The translations under genes were made by a program, and so were the position numbers. DNA of 64,000 nt from Acidobacteriaceae bacterium (lineage in GTDB: Bacteria; Acidobacteriota; Terriglobia; Terriglobales; Acidobacteriaceae). Where the stretch lies: NCBI GenBank assembly GCA_025462735.1, contig JAOAPC010000012.1, positions 1-64,000 on the forward strand. The letters are read 5' to 3'. The notes below the pieces were generated by a model, which saw nothing but the letters and a program-made list of their open reading frames with translations, was not told where the DNA came from and searched no databases. Positions 18,480 to 27,061 of this stretch are shown here, one piece after another; position 1 is the first letter of the stretch, and each line of letters opens with the position of its first letter.

Positions 18480-19799
18480 CTACCGCCTACTCTCGTCCTG
18501 CCGGGATGTGACGGCCATGCCGCCGGCCAGAACCAGTTCACAGCGGTTCGAGGCAGCCCAATAAGAAATTTCCCGATAGTCGCGAACCTTGTAAATGGCG
18601 ATGTCGGCGTCTTTGCCTGGCTCGATTGATCCCTTCTTCTCCTGAATCTGGAGGGCACATGCGGCGTTGATAGTGGCCGCGGAGATCGCTTCGGCTGGTG
18701 ACATCCCCATCTGGGTGGATGCGAGCGAGAGAACGAACGGCATGCTGGCGATTGGAGACGAGCCGGGATTGAAATCGGTCGCCAAGGCAACGGCCACACC
18801 GGCGTCGATCAAGTTGCGTGCCGGAGGAAAGTGTTTCAAGCCAAGAAAATAATTTGCTCCGGGAACCAGAGTCGCGACGGTGCTGCTTTGGGCCAACTGC
18901 GAAACATCGGTTTCGTCGACGTGGTCCAGGTGGTCGAGCGATACTGGATTCATGGCAAGCAGCTTCGCCAGAGGGGTGCGGGCCAGTTGTGAGATGTGAG
19001 CGCGGACCGCCAGCCCGTTTTTGCGGGCTGCGGCAAAAATCTTGAGGGTGTCTTGTTCGCTGAAGGCTCCGCGGTCGCAAAATACATCGACGAACCGCGC
19101 GAGCTTGCGTTTCGACGCCTGTGGGATCATCTGCTCGCAGATCAGGTCGACATATTTCTGTGGTTGATTCTTGAAGTCCGTGGGAACAACGTGCGCGCCA
19201 AGCAGAGTCGGAACCACTGTGCCGGGCCATTGTGCCGCCGCGAGTTGGATAGCTTCCAGGGACTTCAATTCCGAGTCGAGCGACAATCCATATCCCGATT
19301 TCGCCTCGACCGTAGTGGTGCCGTGCGCCATCATTTCTTGAAGGGCGACAAGAACTTTTCCAGCTAATTGCGCCTTGTTCGATGCGCGCACGCCCTCGAC
19401 ACTAGAGCGGATGCCGCCACCGGCTTCTGCGATCTCCTCGTAAGTGGCACCGGCGGTACGCTCTTCAAAATCCACCAAGCGTGGAGAGACAAACGCGGGG
19501 TGCGTGTGGGAATCGACAAAACCTGGCAAAACCACTCTGCCGCCGCAATCGATTTCGACGATTTGACTCCGGTTCTTCTTGATCCAGGAATCACGCAACG
19601 CTTCTCGTGTGTCGCCGACGGAAACAATTTTTCCGCCAACGCAGAGGATTGCGCCGTCTTCAATGATCCCAAGTTGTTTAAGGTCTCCGGCGCGCCTTGG
19701 GCCAGAATTGCCGGAGGTCGAGCGCAGGGTAAGAAGTTGGCCAATGTTTTGGAGAAGTAATGGCCGAGTGGAGTTTGGTTTCTTTGGTGGCGCTCTCAA
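18480..19799 (-). CDS. hutI: Imidazolonepropionase
   Basis: HutI hydrolyses imidazolone-5-propionate to N-formimino-L-glutamate, the third step of histidine breakdown, in the cytoplasm. Amidohydrolase-superfamily signatures are clear: the metal ligands in VDSHTHPAF, then SGYGL, LLGAHVVP, a histidine in RAHISQ and ALATDFNPGS near the C-terminus. I prefer the TTG at 19799 (439 aa), preceded by AGGAAC. A TTG at 19835 would add 12 residues, and both give a non-conserved leader before RPLLLQNIGQLL. HutU lies 4 kb away on the same strand, separated by two secreted-protein genes, so the hut genes do not form a tight operon here. hutH is not in the window. Confidence 0.93.
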   Translation of the reverse strand: MRAPPKKPNSTRPLLLQNIGQLLTLRSTSGNSGPRRAGDLKQLGIIEDGAILCVGGKIVSVGDTREALRDSWIKKNRSQIVEIDCGGRVVLPGFVDSHTHPAFVSPRLVDFEERTAGATYEEIAEAGGGIRSSVEGVRASNKAQLAGKVLVALQEMMAHGTTTVEAKSGYGLSLDSELKSLEAIQLAAAQWPGTVVPTLLGAHVVPTDFKNQPQKYVDLICEQMIPQASKRKLARFVDVFCDRGAFSEQDTLKIFAAARKNGLAVRAHISQLARTPLAKLLAMNPVSLDHLDHVDETDVSQLAQSSTVATLVPGANYFLGLKHFPPARNLIDAGVAVALATDFNPGSSPIASMPFVLSLASTQMGMSPAEAISAATINAACALQIQEKKGSIEPGKDADIAIYKVRDYREISYWAASNRCELVLAGGMAVTSRQDESRR

Positions 19800-19893
19800 T
19801 CTAGTTCCTGCTGTGGTAATGGCTGTGAACTGCAAGCTAACAGCTCTAGCATCTTACAACCGTCGTGGTCGCACAGCTTGCCAAAGGAACGAG

Positions 19894-19925
19894 AAAAAAC
19901 CCACTCCGCATGCATGCGAAGTGGG
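19894..19925 (-). terminator. Rho-independent terminator of the secreted protein gene at 19963
   Basis: On the minus strand a GC-rich hairpin (arms CCCACTTCGCATG / CATGCGGAGTGGG, one mismatch) is followed by TTTTTT. It lies 38 bases after the stop of the minus-strand gene. Confidence 0.85.
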
Positions 19926-19962
19926 TCCTGAAAATCCTGCGCGAAGCAGGCTGGTTTGAGCG

Positions 19963-21366
19963 TTACCTTCCGCAATTAAATTTTTGCGGAGGCGACAGCG
20001 ACGTGAGCGCGGTCTCGTTCGGGTAACTGTAGGCGCCATGAACAGCGAACGACGGCGATTTGAACTCAAACCACGGCAATAGCGCCTCGGTCTGAGGGTG
20101 ATACGCGAACCCATTGATAGTGACTGGATAGGTTGGGTTAGGCAGGTCTTCGATCACATCACCATCTTCCAAAAGGTCTTGGCATTGACCCGCCGGATTC
20201 TTCCAGAAGGGAGTGATGTTATGGATGTTGTCAAAGCCCACGAATGGATCGTTGAACGTCTCCGCGATTTCGTGGCTGTGAGCGGTTACATCTTGGAAAC
20301 AGTTTTCCGGGTCTGTTGTCGAGCAAGTCGGGGCGGCGAACAAACCAGGGCTGATCCAGCTTGAGTAGTTCATCACGTAAAATCTGGTGCGATTGCCATT
20401 GCTGGCGTCGCCAGGCTCTACGTCGAAACTGTGATATCCCAGCACGCAGCAGTCGTTGGGATTATTGTTCGAATAGAGATAAACGTTGGGGAAGAAGAAC
20501 GTGGAGATGTCCTTGGTGGTGATGTCACCAGCGACTTCCGCCTGGCCGATTACGGTTGAGTTGTCCGGGGGTGCGGTGGGCGGAAATAGTTCGCCTGAGA
20601 ACACAGTGTCGCTCACCAGGACGAATGCGCAGCAGGTGCCGTTGTCGTTGAGCGCATAGAAATATGTGCCTTCAATCAGGGCCATCCTGCGTGCCGTCTT
20701 TAGGCTGGGCTGAAGCAGTGTGTGCCACTCAGGACGCCCGAAGTTTCCAAATTCAGCCTTCTGGACAGCATCCGTGAATTGCGTGGGAATGGCGCTGCTG
20801 GTGTAGGTGGATTTCCTAAACACCGGACTGGACAGGAAACGCGCAGTGAAAGGTTGCGGCGTGGAGAGCAGTCGAACCTTTTTGCCGAGCTCACTTGGAG
20901 TGCACTTGGGACAATTACGCGAGTTCGTGATCACGTATCGTGGGGTACCATCCGCGTTCAACATATCGATCGTGACGGGGATCACTGGTGCATTAATTAC
21001 CGTAGTCTGATTGCGAGACGGTGGATTGCCCACGATGCTGTAGTGCCAGTGGTCATTCGGCTTCCCGTTGTAGTTGATGCCAGGCACCGAATAATTGCCC
21101 GTGAAGTTTACTAAGCTGTCCACGCCTGGGGGAAAGGTGGATGTAGTCGTCGCTGTTTTCGAGAGAGCGATTGCTGCGGTCATCGCGTGTTTCTGCGCTG
21201 CGTAAGGGCCGCCAGGAGCCGGATGGGAATACCTAACTTGCTTTCCGGCAAGGTAATTGTTAGGGAGTGCGTCTCTATCTTGTGTGGTTTGCACCGGAGC
21301 GTTCTGTGCGAATGCTGTGACACTGAGCAGCGTCACGAGCAGAAACCCGAGAGCGAATTTCTTCAT
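19963..21366 (-). CDS. Secreted protein with HEIAE motif, unknown
   Basis: A 467-aa protein with a clear Sec signal peptide (MKKFALGFLLVTLLSVTAFA). It is rich in Thr, Asn, Pro and aromatic residues, with several Cys (CPKC, CC pairs) suggesting disulfides outside the cytoplasm. The stretch DVTAHSHEIAETFNDPFVGF resembles the zinc-binding HExxx(E/D) helix seen in some secreted peptidase-like families. The mature domain is otherwise unrecognised, so a metallopeptidase role is only a suggestion. AGGAG precedes the ATG by about 7 bases. It is a single-gene unit with its own terminator, between hutI and another secreted-protein gene. Confidence 0.75.
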   Translation of the reverse strand: MKKFALGFLLVTLLSVTAFAQNAPVQTTQDRDALPNNYLAGKQVRYSHPAPGGPYAAQKHAMTAAIALSKTATTTSTFPPGVDSLVNFTGNYSVPGINYNGKPNDHWHYSIVGNPPSRNQTTVINAPVIPVTIDMLNADGTPRYVITNSRNCPKCTPSELGKKVRLLSTPQPFTARFLSSPVFRKSTYTSSAIPTQFTDAVQKAEFGNFGRPEWHTLLQPSLKTARRMALIEGTYFYALNDNGTCCAFVLVSDTVFSGELFPPTAPPDNSTVIGQAEVAGDITTKDISTFFFPNVYLYSNNNPNDCCVLGYHSFDVEPGDASNGNRTRFYVMNYSSWISPGLFAAPTCSTTDPENCFQDVTAHSHEIAETFNDPFVGFDNIHNITPFWKNPAGQCQDLLEDGDVIEDLPNPTYPVTINGFAYHPQTEALLPWFEFKSPSFAVHGAYSYPNETALTSLSPPQKFNCGR

Positions 21367-21612
21367 ACGATTCTCCTAAAGCGAGGAACTGGGTCGGGAT
21401 ATTAACCTTCAGTGGGACTAGATAATTTGGGAGCCAAACCCGGTGTCGGTCAGTATATCTGAACCAGCAGCCCTGTAAGGGTTTGCATCGAACCGTACGC
21501 GGAATTCTTTTGGGATACACGCGTGCAGCGCAAACTATTTCAGCTTGTGGTACTTAAGGTGTAAATCGGTGCGGGGTGAATTAGCGTGACCATATATGTG
21601 ATCAGGAAAATC

Positions 21613-21648
21613 AAAAAAGCCCCACTCGCATCGCTTGCGGAATGGGGC
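21613..21648 (-). terminator. Rho-independent terminator of the gene at 21717
   Basis: On the minus strand the arms GCCCCATTCCGCA and TGCGAGTGGGGC form a hairpin followed by TTTTTTG. It ends transcription of the 586-aa secreted protein gene. Confidence 0.85.
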
Positions 21649-21675
21649 GGTTAGAGTGCTCGCAGCCCTCATAAA

Positions 21676-21697
21676 GCAGGGGCTCTCGTGCCCCTGC
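21676..21697. repeat. Perfect 8-bp inverted repeat GCAGGGGC/GCCCCTGC
   Basis: Arms of 8 bases around a six-base loop, 20 bases after the stop of the gene at 21717. The same two arms occur again at 50506-50534 after the toxin pseudogene, so this looks like a dispersed palindromic element rather than a one-off terminator. Confidence 0.6.
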
Positions 21698-21716
21698 TCG
21701 TAGACATTTAGTTCCA

Positions 21717-23477
21717 TTACTGCGGTGTGTAGCTGCCGACGAACGTACCCCAGTTCGCATTCACCGTCCGCGGTGCATTCGGGATGTACTCGTTGCCCAT
21801 CCAGATGGCACCGTTCTCATCGGAAACGGCGGCCGAGTAGTCACCCCAGCGTCCGACGCGGTTGCTGCCGCCGAATTGCGGGTACCCGCTGAAGCCGTCG
21901 TCGGGAAGGGCGCCGGCGCCGGAAATCCGGATTGCGCCCGTGCCATTCACGTCAATCGGCGCGTAGGCAGCGCTGGGGAAGAAGTTCAGTCCGACCACGC
22001 TGAACGCCACCACGCCTTTGCCTTGACTGTTGACCCCCACCGACGGATACAACACGCTTTGCTGATTGGGATCGTCGATTGCGATATAGCCCTGGTTGAC
22101 CACGGAGGCCGACACTGCTCCTCCGCTGAGCGAAGGCGACAGGATGAACCACGCCGCGGCTGTGCGCACTGGACCATTCGGCGTTTTCGCCGAGGTGTTC
22201 AGCGCCGTCCACAGCTTGCCATCGGCAAAAACGACCTGGTTCATGCGGTCATCATTTGAAGAGACCAGTTCCTCATGGTCATTCAGCGACATGCCCAGCG
22301 GAAAGTACCCGGGTTTTTGCTGCGCCTGCGGCGGAGCACCATAGGACTGCGTGTCCACCACCGCATTGACCAGCGACAGGTTTGGCGTCGCAGAGTTCAA
22401 GGTGTTGGTGCCAGTTAGCGCCCAGACCACTAGGCGGTTATCCACCGTGTTGTTGAAATCGAGCGCGCTAACGAAGTACTCCGTTTTTGTGGCGAAAGAA
22501 CCGCCAGGCGGGACTGTTGCCGGCTGAATCGAGAAAGCAAACGGCATGCCGGCTTCCGTCAAATTGCTGAACCGCACCCCGGTAATCGCGCCCGCACTCG
22601 CCCTCTCCAGCGCCACTTTGGAGAAGGCATATATGTTCGCTCCGCTGAAACTCGAGGTCGCCAGCCCAAATGCGTTGGTGCTTACATAGAAGCCGTTTGC
22701 ATCGGCGCCAATCAACGGTTGATCTCCAAAGCACGGACACGCGGCAAAAGCACCGCCATCGTTGGTGACATCCAAGTTCAGGATTGTCCAGTTCCCGGTG
22801 GGATCGGGAGTCTGGCTCACCGCAATATAAACCTTCATCGGCGGGGTTAGCGCACCAGTTCCTGAGTTGCGGCCCAACACCAAAGTGGTCAGAAAGAATC
22901 GCTGTGTCGGTGCGTCGTAGTACACCTTGGGATCCGTGGGCTCGGGCCCGAAGACGCCTGTGCTGCGATTGATCGCCGGCGGCAGGTTGAGGAAACTACT
23001 CAAAGCAACTGTTTCGGTCAGAGCCGCTCCCCCGGAGTTGAAAACTCGTACGGCGTCGTTGACTGCCTCTACCACGAAGCCACCGCCCACCGCGAGTCCC
23101 TGGTCGGGCGGCTCAAGGCTGAACTGGTTCCCGTTGTTGGCGAGCCGCTGGTCCCGGTGCGAGATCGCGTTGAAGCCGGAAAATATGTCTCCCGCGGTAG
23201 TGGCGAACGCGCTCCCGTTTGGCGTGGGCACATGCGCCGAAGAGACGCGCGCCGGCGAGATCGATCCTGTGATCTGCGGCTTAGTAAATTGCTCATCTAC
23301 CTCTGGGCCGATGAAGACCTCATTCCCGACCTCCGCCGACGCCGATCCGGGTTGAGCGGATAAGTTGGTGACTCCGGCTACTGTGAGCTGCCGGGTGGAA
23401 CGATTCTGCGCGCACAGTGTGGCGGTCACGCAGAGTACGACGAGGGCTGGCCCGATTAGTCGATCCAATCGCATCAT
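21717..23477 (-). CDS. Secreted beta-rich protein, unknown
   Basis: A 586-aa protein with a Sec signal peptide (LIGPALVVLCVTATLCAQ). The mature part is rich in Gly, Ser, Asn and aromatic residues with repeated short strands (YIAVSQTPDPTGNWTIL, GFYVSTNAFG, AAVSDENGAIWMGNEYI), suggesting a beta-propeller. No catalytic motif is recognised. Similar long secreted proteins are common in Acidobacteria. An AAGGAG site lies five bases before the ATG. It has its own terminator and is not obviously tied to histidine metabolism despite lying between hutI and hutU. Confidence 0.75.
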   Translation of the reverse strand: MMRLDRLIGPALVVLCVTATLCAQNRSTRQLTVAGVTNLSAQPGSASAEVGNEVFIGPEVDEQFTKPQITGSISPARVSSAHVPTPNGSAFATTAGDIFSGFNAISHRDQRLANNGNQFSLEPPDQGLAVGGGFVVEAVNDAVRVFNSGGAALTETVALSSFLNLPPAINRSTGVFGPEPTDPKVYYDAPTQRFFLTTLVLGRNSGTGALTPPMKVYIAVSQTPDPTGNWTILNLDVTNDGGAFAACPCFGDQPLIGADANGFYVSTNAFGLATSSFSGANIYAFSKVALERASAGAITGVRFSNLTEAGMPFAFSIQPATVPPGGSFATKTEYFVSALDFNNTVDNRLVVWALTGTNTLNSATPNLSLVNAVVDTQSYGAPPQAQQKPGYFPLGMSLNDHEELVSSNDDRMNQVVFADGKLWTALNTSAKTPNGPVRTAAAWFILSPSLSGGAVSASVVNQGYIAIDDPNQQSVLYPSVGVNSQGKGVVAFSVVGLNFFPSAAYAPIDVNGTGAIRISGAGALPDDGFSGYPQFGGSNRVGRWGDYSAAVSDENGAIWMGNEYIPNAPRTVNANWGTFVGSYTPQ

Positions 23478-23903
23478 GACTACTCCTTATATGTCTGTGA
23501 GGATTTTAGTGAGGGTGAGGATTTACGGAGCGGGGTAGCAGTGCAGATATTTCTGACATTCAACGCTCTAGGTTTCTAAGCCTATCTTTGTCAGCAGCAG
23601 ATGTCAGCAGCCCAGCAGACCACCCGGAAATCATTGGCCCTTCCGGTCAAACCCCAACAGGGTAGCAGGAGAATCGGCTTCCAGCAAGGCTTTTGGGCGG
23701 CGGGCCTGTTGTGCGCTCTTGCAAAGTCGCGTGCTAGTCTTAGCCGCTCAATTCCATAGCAGGCCAGAAGCGTTTCGCCTCCCGACCGTACGGTATCGAA
23801 CGGGACTTTTGGTGAAAACGCGAACTATTTCAGTTTTGTCGCAAGTTCGGTGCATTGCAATGATCTAAGCTTTGGAACTATGAAGGACATGGGCCTGGCC
23901 GTG
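23478..23903. other. Intergenic region, no gene seen
   Basis: This 426-base gap lies between hutU's stop and the start of the 586-aa secreted protein gene (both leftward). It has no supported gene. It should contain the promoter of the secreted-protein gene and any terminator of hutU, but I see no clear hairpin with a T-run. The region around cagcagatgtcagcagcccag contains only short CAGCAG repeats. Confidence 0.4.
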
Positions 23904-25577
23904 TTACGAGTTCATTGGGACTTTTACGCTTTTTTGCCTGGCAAAATTTATGGCGTCGTCGTAACCCGCATCAACGTGGCGAATAATTCCCGTCCCTGGA
24001 TCAGTTGTCAGCACTCTCTCGATGCGTTTTGCCATGGCTTCGGTTCCGTCCGCGACGGTGACTTGTCCGGCGTGAAGAGAGTAGCCGATGCCGACTCCGC
24101 CACCGTTGTGAATGGATACCCACGAAGCGCCCGCAGCCGTGTTCAGCAGAGCATTCAGCAGCGGCCAGTCGGCAACGGCATCGCTGCCGTCTTTCATGCG
24201 TTCGGTCTCGCGAAATGGAGATGCAACCGAGCCGCAATCCAGGTGATCGCGCCCCATCACAATCGGAGCTTTGATTTTGCCTTTCTTGACCAAGTCGTTT
24301 ATCGCGAGTCCAAACTGCGCGCGCTCTCCGTATCCCAGCCAGCAGATGCGCGCGGGCAGGCCTTGAAACTTAATGCGCTTGCGTGCGAGATCGATCCAGC
24401 GGCGGAGAATGCGATTGTCAGGAAATAATTCGAGCACGAGATCGTCGGTGACGTGGATGTCAGACGGCTCGCCTGAAAGGGCGACCCAGCGGAATGGTCC
24501 GCGGCCCTCGCAAAACAACGGGCGGATGTATGCAGGCACGAATCCGGGAAAGTCGTATGCGTTCTTCACCCCTTGCTGGAAGGCGAAGGTGCGAATGTTG
24601 TTACCGTAGTCGAATGTGACCGAGCCCATTTTCTGAAGACGCAACATGCCTTCGACGTGGCGGGCAATGGCATTCAGCGACTTCTCTTCGTAGGCCTTGG
24701 GATCTCGCTTTCGCAGGTCGAGAGCTTCGTCGAGCGTCATGCCGTTCGGCACGTAGCCGTTTAGGGGATCGTGGGCAGAAGTCTGGTCGGTGAGTATGTC
24801 GGGAACAACTCCGCGCTCAGCCAGCTCGGGAATGACGTCAGCGCAATTTCCCACCAAGCCGACGGAAACATTTTCTTTTTTGCGGACTGCGTTCTTGAGA
24901 ATTCGCAAGGCTTCGTCGACGGTTGTGACCATGAAGTCGCAATAGCCGGTCTTGAGACGCTTCTTGATGCGTTCGGGATCAACGTCAATCCCCAGGAATG
25001 CCGCGCCGGTCATGGTTGCAGCCAGGGGCTGGGCTCCGCCCATGCCGCCCATTCCGCCGCTCACAATCAGCTTACCGGCAAGATCGCCGCCAAAATGTTT
25101 TTCGCCCGCGGCCGAGAAAGTCTCAAAGGTGCCCTGCACGATTCCCTGTGAACCGATATAAATCCACGAGCCTGCGGTCATCTGGCCGTACATCATCAGG
25201 CCGGCACGTTCCAGCTCGTTGAACTTCTCCCAGTTCGACCAGTGGCCCACGAGATTCGAATTTGCGATCAGGACGCGCGGAGAGTATTCGTGGGTTTTAA
25301 AAACTCCCACCGGCTTGCCTGATTGCACGAGCAAAGTTTCGTCGTTCTCAAGGGCTTTGAGGGATCGAACAATGGCGTGATAACAATCCCAGTTGCGCGC
25401 AGCCTTGCCGGTGCCTCCGTAGACGACCAAATCGCGTGGACGTTCCCCAACTTCTTCATCCAGATTGTTCATCAACATGCGCATGGCGGCTTCCTGTTGC
25501 CATCCTTTGCAGGAGAGCGTAGTACCACGCGGTGCGCGAACGGGAGTGTAGGTGGGAGCTTCGATTTCGACGGGCAT
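23904..25577 (-). CDS. hutU: Urocanate hydratase
   Basis: HutU converts urocanate to imidazolone-5-propionate using tightly bound NAD+ as an electrophile. The 557-aa length is standard. Family-typical blocks are present: [20 protein letters not shown] near the N-terminus, [13 protein letters not shown], the glycine-rich [38 protein letters not shown] and [12 protein letters not shown] chose the ATG at 25577 because the conserved family sequence begins just after it. The open frame extends 37 codons upstream, but that leader overlaps the repeat-bearing intergenic DNA and is not conserved-looking. Its product is the substrate of HutI. Confidence 0.96.
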   Translation of the reverse strand: MPVEIEAPTYTPVRAPRGTTLSCKGWQQEAAMRMLMNNLDEEVGERPRDLVVYGGTGKAARNWDCYHAIVRSLKALENDETLLVQSGKPVGVFKTHEYSPRVLIANSNLVGHWSNWEKFNELERAGLMMYGQMTAGSWIYIGSQGIVQGTFETFSAAGEKHFGGDLAGKLIVSGGMGGMGGAQPLAATMTGAAFLGIDVDPERIKKRLKTGYCDFMVTTVDEALRILKNAVRKKENVSVGLVGNCADVIPELAERGVVPDILTDQTSAHDPLNGYVPNGMTLDEALDLRKRDPKAYEEKSLNAIARHVEGMLRLQKMGSVTFDYGNNIRTFAFQQGVKNAYDFPGFVPAYIRPLFCEGRGPFRWVALSGEPSDIHVTDDLVLELFPDNRILRRWIDLARKRIKFQGLPARICWLGYGERAQFGLAINDLVKKGKIKAPIVMGRDHLDCGSVASPFRETERMKDGSDAVADWPLLNALLNTAAGASWVSIHNGGGVGIGYSLHAGQVTVADGTEAMAKRIERVLTTDPGTGIIRHVDAGYDDAINFARQKSVKVPMNS

Positions 25578-25971
25578 AGTTAGATGGTATTGCGAAACGA
25601 GCAATGGATTCAAACCCATTCGACTCCCTTCCTGCGGTCGGTCGCTCAGGGCAGACGTCCGCTTAAATTCATGAACCACTAAGGACACCTTCGACTGCGG
25701 TCAGGGCAGGCTCCGGTTTCACGAAGGTGAAAATGGTCAAGTCCCTTTTGGTGGCTAAACGAGGAATTCCAAAACCGGGGAGAAGCAGGTTCCCATTCGA
25801 CTCCCTCCCTGCGGTCGGTCGCTCAGGGCAGGCCCTCGACTTGCATGATCACTCGCACGGCGAGTGATCACACTTCGCTCGGAATGACAGAGGTAAAACT
25901 GTACGGCCTCGGGGAGGGACAGCGAGAACCAAGCAGGATGAGACTAAAGCCAGAAGCAAGGAGAACCGGAT
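25578..25971. repeat. Intergenic region with dispersed 'ctgcggtcggtcgctcagggcag' type repeats
   Basis: This 394-base gap has no gene. It contains two near-identical copies of a unit that starts cgactccc.tcctgcggtcg (25619-25655 and 25798-25834), a related shorter unit at 25688-25712, and the tail tcggaatgaca (25879-25889). Similar words recur at about 30300 and 52735-52830. They look like a family of short interspersed repeats of this genome. Confidence 0.65.
25846..25870. repeat. Perfect 11-bp palindrome with 3-base loop
   Basis: TGATCACTCGC and GCGAGTGATCA flank acg. The structure lies inside the dispersed repeat block and has no T-run, so a terminator is unlikely. Confidence 0.7.
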
Positions 25972-26412
25972 TCAATACTGGCTATATGCAACGCCGTCGG
26001 TGCCAATGTCGGTGGACGAGCTGTTTACGTCGTCGATGCCACCCTGGTCTTGCTCATCGGGCGACATGATCGTGCCCTCGTCGGCGGTGTGCCAAGTCCA
26101 GTTGGCCTGATTGGTAATTGGGTCAGTGGGGATTTGCTTCAAGTATCCGGCTTGCAGCAGGTCATCTGCCGACTGCGGCATCTTCTGCTTATCGAGCGTG
26201 TACTGGGAGAGGACCGAGCGCATGGTGAAAAGGTCCTGGCGCAATACGGATTCGCGCGCCCGCTTAACCGATGACCGGTATTGCGGCACCGCAATTGAGA
26301 TGAGGATCAGCAGAATGCTGACCACAATCATCAACTCGATCAAGGTAAAACCACGGTTGTCACGGCATGTTTTTGGCGACGGGACGTTCGCTCGGGTTCG
26401 GTTCAGTTTCAT
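25972..26412 (-). CDS. Type II secretion/type IV pilus-like pseudopilin (GspG-like)
   Basis: A 146-aa prepilin. The type III signal is typical: a basic leader, the cleavage motif RGFTLIELM with the Glu at mature position 5, and a hydrophobic helix (IVVSILLILISIAVPQY). A GspG-like soluble part follows (KRARESVLRQDLFTMRSVLSQYTLDK, GYLKQIPTDPIT). It should be processed by a prepilin peptidase and assemble into a pseudopilus. The start overlaps the preceding pseudopilin's stop by one base (TAATG), so the two are translationally coupled. No assembly ATPase or platform protein is nearby. Confidence 0.88.
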   Translation of the reverse strand: MKLNRTRANVPSPKTCRDNRGFTLIELMIVVSILLILISIAVPQYRSSVKRARESVLRQDLFTMRSVLSQYTLDKQKMPQSADDLLQAGYLKQIPTDPITNQANWTWHTADEGTIMSPDEQDQGGIDDVNSSSTDIGTDGVAYSQY

Positions 26413-26867
26413 TACCAGTCCTTGTACTTGGTCCCATCGAGCGCGGTGCCCGTCGATTTGGTGTAAACATCAAAAACGTTGTTGCCGTCCCAGGAGTCAG
26501 ACGTAGGATCATCCTGCATTGAGCGCAAGCCCCACTCGATACCCCCGGTCATCGGGTCGATCGGAATGCGGCGCATAAACTTTAACTTCTTGCCGGCGAC
26601 ATCGACCCCATTCACCAGCGTCTCGAGGTCAGGAGGATATCCCTCAGAACCGACCTTGGTTTGAAACTTGTTTTGACTAGCCGCGTCGTTGTAGCGGTCA
26701 ATGCCGTCCCGCAGTTGCCACAAGGCGGCACGGAGTTCTTTCTCTCTCTGCCGCTTGATTGTGACCCGCGCAAGGGGGACCGCCATTCCGCTCAGGATGA
26801 GGAGGATGGTGGTTGCAATGATCAGCTCAATCAGTGTCAATCCGCGTTGTTTGTTCGCGTTGGCCAC
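26412..26867 (-). CDS. Second pseudopilin (GspG-like)
   Basis: A 151-aa prepilin. Cleavage motif RGLTLIELI is followed by a hydrophobic helix (TTILLILSGMAVPLARV) and the GspG-type region LRDGIDRYNDAASQ and FMRRIPIDPMTGG. It resembles its downstream neighbour in layout but not closely in sequence, so the two may form a major/minor pair or come from an old duplication. It overlaps the next gene by one base and lies 195 bases downstream of the secretin gene on the same strand, so all three probably belong to one export or pilus system. Confidence 0.87.
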   Translation of the reverse strand: MANANKQRGLTLIELIIATTILLILSGMAVPLARVTIKRQREKELRAALWQLRDGIDRYNDAASQNKFQTKVGSEGYPPDLETLVNGVDVAGKKLKFMRRIPIDPMTGGIEWGLRSMQDDPTSDSWDGNNVFDVYTKSTGTALDGTKYKDW

Positions 26868-27061
26868 GTATTTATCCTTAACCTATATCTTTAGGGAACG
26901 CTTCGGATGCTGGAATTTGCATACAATCTGCCGGTGGACACAGACTTAGACTAGTAGGGTCCTCAGCGTCATGAAACCGCGAGTAGCCGCCAGCCAGCGA
27001 CTAAAAGCGGACCACCACACGGGAGAAGACTGTCCCCAAAGCGCGCGAATGCAGGCCCAAG

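Larger units (their letters stand above)
21367..21716. other. Intergenic region with terminator and hairpin
   Basis: This 350-base gap holds the terminator and the GCAGGGGC hairpin listed separately, plus the promoter region of the secreted protein gene at 21366. No gene is supported in it. Confidence 0.5.

Noticed and set aside
23850-24428. A 192-aa plus-strand frame.
   Set aside because: It is antisense to the 3' end of hutU.
25846-25870. Perfect palindrome as a terminator of the pseudopilin or hutU genes.
   Set aside because: No T-run on either strand and it is embedded in a dispersed repeat.
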